From positions 1 to 14,234 of the forward strand of contig CAZSHS010000063.1 of NCBI GenBank assembly GCA_964606665.1: 14,234 nt of DNA, written 5' to 3'. The translations under genes were made by a program, and so were the position numbers. The stretch comes from Aved-18 sp964606665 (lineage in GTDB: Bacteria; Cyanobacteriota; Vampirovibrionia; Obscuribacterales; Obscuribacteraceae). The notes under the pieces were generated by a model. It was given only the letters and a program-made list of their open reading frames with translations, had not been told where the DNA came from and did not search any database. Position 1 is the first letter of the stretch. Every line of letters starts with the position of its first letter. This document shows, piece by piece, positions 7,338 through 12,500 of this stretch.

Positions 7338-7763
7338 TCAAGTTTCCTGCTCAGACTTTGTTTCGTCAGCCTTAGCCAACTCTTTAACTTCAGCCGCCTG
7401 CCCTTGAAGCTTTTTCTTTAGCCTCTTAACCGCCAGACTGTGAGCCCAAAGCAGGTCTTCATCTTTCGTCTCTGGATTCATGTTTGCCTGAACAATCTGA
7501 AAAATCATGCCTGTATCAATCGCCGTTCTTGCCATCAAACCAGCCAAGCGATCTTCCATTTTCTTTAGTCGCTTTTCTAACGATGACTCCCGCTCTTCGG
7601 CAACCTCTAAATCTCCAGCATCTAGATAAGCAAGTATCGCTTCACGCACAAAAGCAGAGGGCTTAATTCCTTTCTTTTTGGCAGCATCTTGTAGCCGGAT
7701 CTCATCAGATCTGACCAATCTTCCGTATACAGTGGCATATCTTCCAGTGGCTATTTTCGACAT
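7338..7763 (-). CDS. Ribbon-helix-helix relaxosome accessory protein (MobC/TraJ-like, 141 aa)
   Basis: An N-terminal ribbon-helix-helix DNA-binding fold spans about residues 11-49: strand YATVYGRLVR, helix from SDEIRLQDAAKKKG, turn IKPS, helix AFVREAILAYL. A long charged helix follows (about 52-75, SLEKRLKKMEDRLAGL), likely for oligomerisation, and a helical C-terminal region ends in a Lys/Glu-rich tail. Such proteins bind oriT next to the nic site, help the relaxase load, and often repress their own operon. It is the first gene of the mob operon, with the candidate oriT about 130-240 bp upstream. The ATG start at 7763 has only a poor Shine-Dalgarno (GGGAG about 19 nt away). No other in-frame start fits better, because the RHH strand begins at once. 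Confidence 0.85.
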   Translation of the reverse strand: MSKIATGRYATVYGRLVRSDEIRLQDAAKKKGIKPSAFVREAILAYLDAGDLEVAEERESSLEKRLKKMEDRLAGLMARTAIDTGMIFQIVQANMNPETKDEDLLWAHSLAVKRLKKKLQGQAAEVKELAKADETKSEQET

Positions 7764-7830
7764 ACCAGTCAGTCCATTGCTCCCATCTCCATACTATTAT
7801 ATACTACTGGTCAGAAAAAACGAAGAATAT
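7764..7830 (-). promoter_or_regulatory. Candidate promoter/operator of the mob operon
   Basis: Read on the minus strand there is a perfect TATAAT at 7801-7796, about 33 bp before the first mob gene. A weak TTCGTT (7824-7819) with 17-bp spacing could serve as -35. TAGTAT occurs twice around the -10 as a direct repeat. ACCAGT (7764-7769) and ACTGGT (7805-7810) form an inverted pair enclosing it, each followed by CAG. This arrangement is what an RHH repressor-operator would look like. Binding is inferred. Confidence 0.4.
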
Positions 7831-7867
7831 TCAACCTGAAATCAGACTATAAATACTGATTATATGG

Positions 7868-8012
7868 CTAATTAAGCAATTGCCTGACCACTCTTTATCC
7901 TGCCTTACACGAGCGCTACGCTCCTCGGTGCGGGCTGAACTTCGTTCAGACTGCACCCGCCTTTGGCGTGCGCGAAGGAGTGCTTGTCCTCGTTCGCTGC
8001 CAGCTCCGAGGC
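7868..8012 (+). other. Candidate oriT with IncP/VirD2-type nic sequence and GC-rich hairpins
   Basis: TATCCTGCC at 7896-7904 matches the nic-site consensus YATCCTG|Y of RP4/VirD2-type (MOBP) relaxases from established knowledge; cleavage would fall between 7902 and 7903 on the plus strand. Just 5' is a perfect GCAATTGC palindrome (7876-7883). Just 3' is a GC-rich island unlike its AT-rich surroundings: GAGCG-cta-CGCTC (7911-7923); CTGAAC-ttc-GTTCAG (7935-7949), closed by an outer GGTGC/GCACC pair (7927-7931, 7953-7957); and GCGAA/TTCGC around 7972-7997. The relaxase family and RHH gene beside it agree. With attachment to the 5' end at 7903, DNA above 7903 would enter the recipient first and the mob genes last, the usual polarity. 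Confidence 0.65.
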
Positions 8013-8098
8013 AAGACATTCAAAAAGGAATTCTTGTCTTTCTGTATTCTTTTCTCAAAAACCAAAGATCTATTGTTACTTAGGCTTTTGTTGTAGCT

Positions 8099-8148
8099 AT
8101 TTTGCATAAGGCAAGATAAGCAACCTAATAAATTTGCTGACGCAAAAT
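8099..8148. repeat. Nested inverted repeat
   Basis: ATTTTGC (8099-8105) pairs with GCAAAAT (8142-8148), and inside it AGCAA (8119-8123) pairs with TTGCT (8134-8138). The stem is AT-rich and interrupted, so it could be a protein-binding site or a weak hairpin; function unknown. Confidence 0.35.
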
Positions 8149-8238
8149 ACCTCAATTACAATCAAGACAGCTGGCAAAAGGCAAACGAACTTCTTGCCCT
8201 ATTGCTCAAAATCACCTACACATAAATGAAGGTTGTCG

Positions 8239-8364
8239 ATGGCATTAAGCACACAGGAAGTCAAGATTTCTCATTTATATCGTATAGTAAGTTTGGAGCT
8301 TGGCAGAAAGAAAAAAGCCACCAGAAGTAGTATCGAAGAGACGCTCAAAATCGATAAAACATAA
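8239..8364 (+). CDS. Possible small protein (41 aa), unrecognised
   Basis: The ATG is preceded by GAAGG (8228-8232) at 6-nt spacing, a good Shine-Dalgarno. The product is short and basic in the middle (LGRKKKATRSS), with a predicted helix before it (ISHLYRIVSLEL). There is no known motif, and the downstream TAA is followed by a palindrome at 8388-8465. It is isolated between the oriT island and a convergent gene. Length is near chance, so the call rests on the ribosome site alone; it may be a gene remnant. Confidence 0.25.
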   Translation: MALSTQEVKISHLYRIVSLELGRKKKATRSSIEETLKIDKT

Positions 8365-8387
8365 GAGCAATTAGCAGACTCAGCCGT

Positions 8388-8474
8388 ATTGGTCATAGAC
8401 AACTTGATTGGGATGAAACATAACATCCAATCAAGGACATTTCATTTTTAAACTGTCTCACCAATCATAGACAA
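8388..8474. repeat. Large nested palindrome with 10-bp flanking direct repeats
   Basis: Inner stem: CTTGATTG-G-GATG (8403-8415) pairs with CATCCAATCAAG (8424-8435), one bulged G and an 8-nt loop. Outer stem: ATTGGT (8388-8393) and AGACA (8397-8401) pair with TGTCT (8454-8458) and ACCAAT (8460-8465). TCATAGACAA occurs as a direct repeat at 8393-8402 and 8465-8474. The inner stem is followed on the plus strand by a T-rich stretch (8441-8449), so it could act as a terminator there. It lies between convergent coding units. Confidence 0.5.
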
Positions 8475-8503
8475 AGAATTCTTGCTAATTGTGCTCAGAC
8501 GAA

Positions 8504-8995
8504 TCAAACTTCTTCATAAAGACGCTTAAATTCTGAGTCAAAATTGTTGAGATCGTTGATTGGGTCTTGATTACTAAGTCCACCGTGAATGTATTTGATT
8601 AGTGAATTTTTAAGCAGAAAAGATTCTCCTCTTCCACCCGAACCCGGCAAAGGGGAATACTCCTTCTGCAGAATTGAGTAATCTTCGTACATAAGTGTTG
8701 CTCCATTCAAAATATGAACTTTCATTTGTCCCCCTTTGGCGACAAAATTGTCAACGACTTGAGACAAGTGTTCAAGCATTTTGATTCCCTGCCAGCTAAA
8801 AGGAGCGAAAATGAAGACAATCGTATTTAGTTGACAGTTTTCACGTTTTGGAAATCCTGTCTCCCACAACTTATAAACATCTTCAGAAAGATTGTTCCGA
8901 TACTGCCTAATACTGTCTGTTAACGTTTGAGTCACTAATTTTTCTCCAAGAGACACTTTCAAAGATAGCATGACCGGCTCTTGTGAACCGGTCAT
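8504..8995 (-). CDS. Putative immunity protein for the upstream Rhs toxin tip (163 aa), unrecognised family
   Basis: It begins 24 nt after the Rhs stop on the same strand, the position where immunity genes sit in Rhs/polymorphic toxin loci; this position is the main evidence. The protein is small and soluble, with no signal peptide or membrane segment. It has a hydrophobic strand TIVFIFAPF, an amphipathic helix with KMLEHLSQVVDNFV, a strand MKVHILNG, and an acidic C-terminus (FDSEFKRLYEEV). This suggests an alpha/beta fold but no family is recognised. ATG at 8995 gives 163 residues but lacks a Shine-Dalgarno. ATG at 8971 (Met9) has AAGAG seven bases before it and may be the true start. If it is not an immunity protein, it is simply a hypothetical gene co-transcribed with the Rhs gene. 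Confidence 0.75.
   Translation of the reverse strand: MTGSQEPVMLSLKVSLGEKLVTQTLTDSIRQYRNNLSEDVYKLWETGFPKRENCQLNTIVFIFAPFSWQGIKMLEHLSQVVDNFVAKGGQMKVHILNGATLMYEDYSILQKEYSPLPGSGGRGESFLLKNSLIKYIHGGLSNQDPINDLNNFDSEFKRLYEEV
8971..8994 (-). promoter_or_regulatory. Hairpin spanning the two possible starts of the small gene
   Basis: TGACCGG pairs perfectly with CCGGTCA around a 10-nt loop. In the transcript the loop contains AAGAG, the only Shine-Dalgarno-like sequence near Met9. The first ATG begins one base before the stem and the second at its last base. No T-run follows, so it is not an intrinsic terminator; it could tune translation. Confidence 0.4.
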
Positions 8996-9018
8996 GCCAG
9001 ATATAAAAATTTTTGATT

Positions 9019-9570
9019 TTAGAAGATAGTTATATCTAGAAGGTTAGTTATATGAGAGCCTGCAGCATTAGTGGCGGTTGTGGTACCGCTAAAGTTCACC
9101 CTAAACTTTACTCCCGCTTGCATAAGTCCATTCAACATATTTTGAATTTGCTGCACATCCGGGTTCATTACTCTCAAGTTTGCTCCTGGACGAGCAATTC
9201 GAATGACTTCCTTAACAGTCTGACTGACAATAGGAGAGTTATTGATCGCAATTTGAGTAGCAGTAGAGGAAGGAATTGTTGCAGTTGAAGGTCTTATTGG
9301 TCCGAAAGGTGCCTTTACTCCTTGGGTAGCAAAATCGGTAAAGCCTGCGGCTTCGCCCTCACCCCAGATGTTGGCTCGCACAATCGGATTACTGACAAAC
9401 GGCAACACAAATGGTGTTAGGAGAGTAACAATAATTCCATCAACTAACGGATCGGGCAAAGCACCTTCTATAGGAGGCTCTCCATTGGGTCCAGGCTCCA
9501 GCGGATTTCTGGGCAATCCGCCCCCGCCACCAACCGGCTGTCCACCAGTGCCACCACCCGGAGCAGGTTT
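9019..9570 (-). other. Variable C-terminal tip of the Rhs protein (putative toxin, 183 aa)
   Basis: It starts right after DPLGL. First comes a Gly/Pro-rich linker (about 40 residues), then a hydrophobic stretch (IIVTLLTPFVLPFV, residues 1587-1600 of the visible frame) and a small alpha/beta domain. That domain has WGEGEAAGF (1610-1618), a strand ending AINNSPI (1649-1655), a helix running into EVIRIARPGANLRVMNP (1662-1678) and a short helical end. The order G-E-G, then N-N-S-P, then E-x-x-R-(I/V)-x-(K/R)-P-G resembles motif I, motif IV and the following helix/strand of a class I SAM-dependent methyltransferase fold, trimmed to about 110 residues. Similar tips occur in Rhs proteins as I recall them. 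Activity is not shown. Confidence 0.5.
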
Positions 9571-12500
9571 AAGCCCAAGCGGATCGGTGTAGTTCAGGGG
9601 ACTGTTATCCACATAAGTGTAGAGGTTCAGTCCAGCGGCGAATCCAATAGGATCAGGCTGAAGGAATCTTCCAAGCTTTGGCGAATAGTAGCGGTTCTTG
9701 TAGTAATACAAACCACTTTCAGAATCAAATCGCTGACCAGTATAACCATGGGTAGTACCGGTCATGCTCGGGCTTTCACCAAATGGAGAATACTTGTAGC
9801 GATTAATTACCGCTCCAGCATTGCTTGTAATTGCTATGATCGAACCTTCGTGGTCGCCATGATAATAAGTTTTGACACCAGCGCTGGTGACCTGGATGAG
9901 CACTTCATCTATACCAAGACCATATACATAGCGCTGTTGGAGTGCACCGGCCGAAGAATAATCGCCAAGCCGTTGCCAACCACCATAATAGAAACGAGTC
10001 TTTGTAGCACCGACGGCTTTTTCAACCTGACGCATGTTCGGGTCATATTTGAAAGCCAAACTCGTGCCAGTTTTCGTGGCTGTGGTCAACATAGATTCGA
10101 CGTTGTAGCCGAAGGTCCAGGTTCCATCACCAGTGAGACAGCCGTTATTGTTGTAAGAGTGTGCGATTCCACCAACGGTCGGGTAGAGGTTCAAGTTGCT
10201 CGCAGTTCCATAAGTGACGGTGCCACCAGCAGACGGGTGCCACTGGAAGTTAGTGCCATCACTAATAGCTTGGGTGAGCATCTGATGAATCGCATCAAAC
10301 GTATAGGTAAACGTGACATTGGAGCCCACGAATGTGTGCGCAAGGCTGTTCATGTCGTTGTCTGCTTCAAAACCAAGATCGGCGACGCAGCCGTTTTCAT
10401 AGATAATTTTCTTGCGGCGCGAGAGCTGATCCCACTGGAACTGAATCGCACTTGTTCCTGCACCATTGAGCTTGATATCAGTCATGCGGTTCAATTGGTC
10501 ATAAACACGCTCTATATACCAGGCATCAGGCCAGGTTGTGCGCGTAACGTTGCCGTTTGCGTCAAGCTGGTGCGTGAAGTTCTTGCCGTCAGGATACTGC
10601 TCTTTGAAGAAGCGACCTGCGGTATCGTAGAAGTTGGTGAACGTACCCGAACTCGGATCGTTTGCAACCACGGGCTTACTGGCAGTCAACAAACGGCCGG
10701 CAAGATCGTAAGTATAAGTCACCGTAGGGTTAGTGCCTGGAGTTTTGCTTGTGCGGCGGTTCAAAACATCGTAGACCATCGTGATGTTTTTGGCATCACG
10801 AGTCCTGAATGTCAGAACGTTTCCGTTGTTGTCATAAGACGAATTCTGCTCGTATGTCCCACCGGGGAACGTAGTGCGATCGGGGCGATCGTGCCCATCA
10901 AAAGTAAATGATGTCGTGTTGCTTCGAGCATCCATGACACTTGCGACACGCCCATTATTTGTGTAAGTGCGCGTCTCGCTGATTGTGTTGGTTGGGTCCT
11001 TAATAGTCGAAATCCGGCTCATCGCATCATACGAGATTTCATAAACTTGAGTGAGTGCATTAGTCGTCTTCCAAAGACGGTCGAGACCGTCATAATCAAG
11101 GGTTGTGACGTTGCTTGAAGGATCGGTGACAGTTTTGAGCCTATCCGTAAGCGAATACGTGTAGCTGACTGTCTGCCACGGATTCAATACATCACCTGTC
11201 TGGCGCTGCATTGACGAAATCATACTGTTATCGGTATAAGCAAAATTGGTTACATAGCCAAATGGCGCTGTTTCAGTGCGCTGAGTCATCCGGCGTAGGT
11301 TATCGAAGACAAATGTCGTCGAGTTTCCTCTCGGATCGGTTACTGTCGTCGCATCTCCCCAAGCGTTGTAAAGAAAGCTGGTCGTGATGTTGAGCCTTCC
11401 AACGCCCTGGTCGTGCACAATCGAAGTCAATTTTTCCGTTGAAACATCATAGTTAAACTGAGTGACAATTCCGGTTTCATCTGTTCGCGTAATCGGCTGA
11501 CCTCGCGAATTGTAGGTTAGCGTAACCTGAGGCGTAGAGCCTCCAATGACCGGTTTCTGGATGTTCAAAAGCAGCCCTTTGACTGCATCATAGTTTAAGG
11601 TCGTCGTGTTTCCACGCGGATCTTGAACAGTCTTCAGATAGTTCCAAGTAGCATCATAAGTCATGTTTGTGACCAGATTCGCAAGTGGCGAACCGGTCTT
11701 TGGTTTGACTGTGACTGCTGTCACTTGGGACTTATTATTGAAAGTATATTCAACGCTATTGGCCTCGGGCGCGACCGATTTTGTGGTCCTGCCCAATCCA
11801 TCAAATGTCGATGTCCAGGTCTTGCCGACCTGATTCACCGTCTTAATATTGAGTCCCATGCGATTGAAGAAATAAGTCACTTTGTTACCCAAAGCATCCA
11901 CAACTTCTGAGCGAGAACCAGCCAAATAGAAGAACAAGCTCTGACCAAGAGCATTTTGCTGCTCTTTAACTCGACTCTGAGAGTCATAAATGTTTGTATA
12001 AACCGCCGTCAAAGGGTTGGCTGGTAAAAAGACTTTCGTCAACCTTCCTGGGGCGTCATACTGATAGGTTGTAGATTTTGAGTTCGCGTTTGTGAATTGA
12101 GTCAGGTTGCGGCTTGCGTCGAGTGTGAAGCTCACCGAACGTCCATTGCCGTCATTCACCGAAGTCAGATCCGAACCCGTATAGACAAAATTGAGATTTC
12201 GTCCAAGCCCGTTTGTGACGTTGGTGAGATTGCCGGAGGTGTAGCTAAGAGTGATTGTCACTCCTGAGGGATAAACAATTGTGGCTAAATCTTCAGCCAG
12301 ATTGAAGTTGTAAGAAATTCCATAAGGCGTTTTGTAAGTGTAAGTTCCCCCTCCATTGAGGATAAGCGCAGAGGTATCAGCAACTTCAGGAAAGAACGTG
12401 CCATCGGGAAGTTTAAAGAATTGAACAGATGAACCTCCAAGGTAGATTCGAATCGCGTTATTCACAATCTTTTCGTTCAGCCATTGACCAATCGTAGACG

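Larger units (their letters stand above)
8013..8503. other. Gene-poor AT-rich spacer
   Basis: Between the oriT island and the small minus-strand gene there is no convincing protein gene of normal size. It holds a nested palindrome at 8099-8148, a possible 41-codon ORF at 8239-8364 and a larger nested palindrome with flanking direct repeats at 8388-8474, each listed separately. The rest shows nothing I can assign. Confidence 0.5.

Noticed and set aside
7831..8083. Short open frames on both strands over the GC-rich island (7831-8019 minus, 7880-8083 plus, 7946-8155 minus)
   Set aside because: They overlap each other and the hairpins. Their Arg/Ser-rich products reflect palindromic GC-rich DNA, better explained as an oriT.
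8971..8994. Intrinsic terminator of the Rhs transcript
   Set aside because: The stem is GC-rich but no T-run follows on the minus strand, and it overlaps the next gene's start, so read-through into that gene is more likely.
9748..10911. 387-codon open frame on the plus strand
   Set aside because: It lies wholly antisense to the YD-repeat part of the Rhs gene. Its product has no recognisable motif and reads as repetitive low-complexity Val/Ile/Arg sequence mirroring the repeats.
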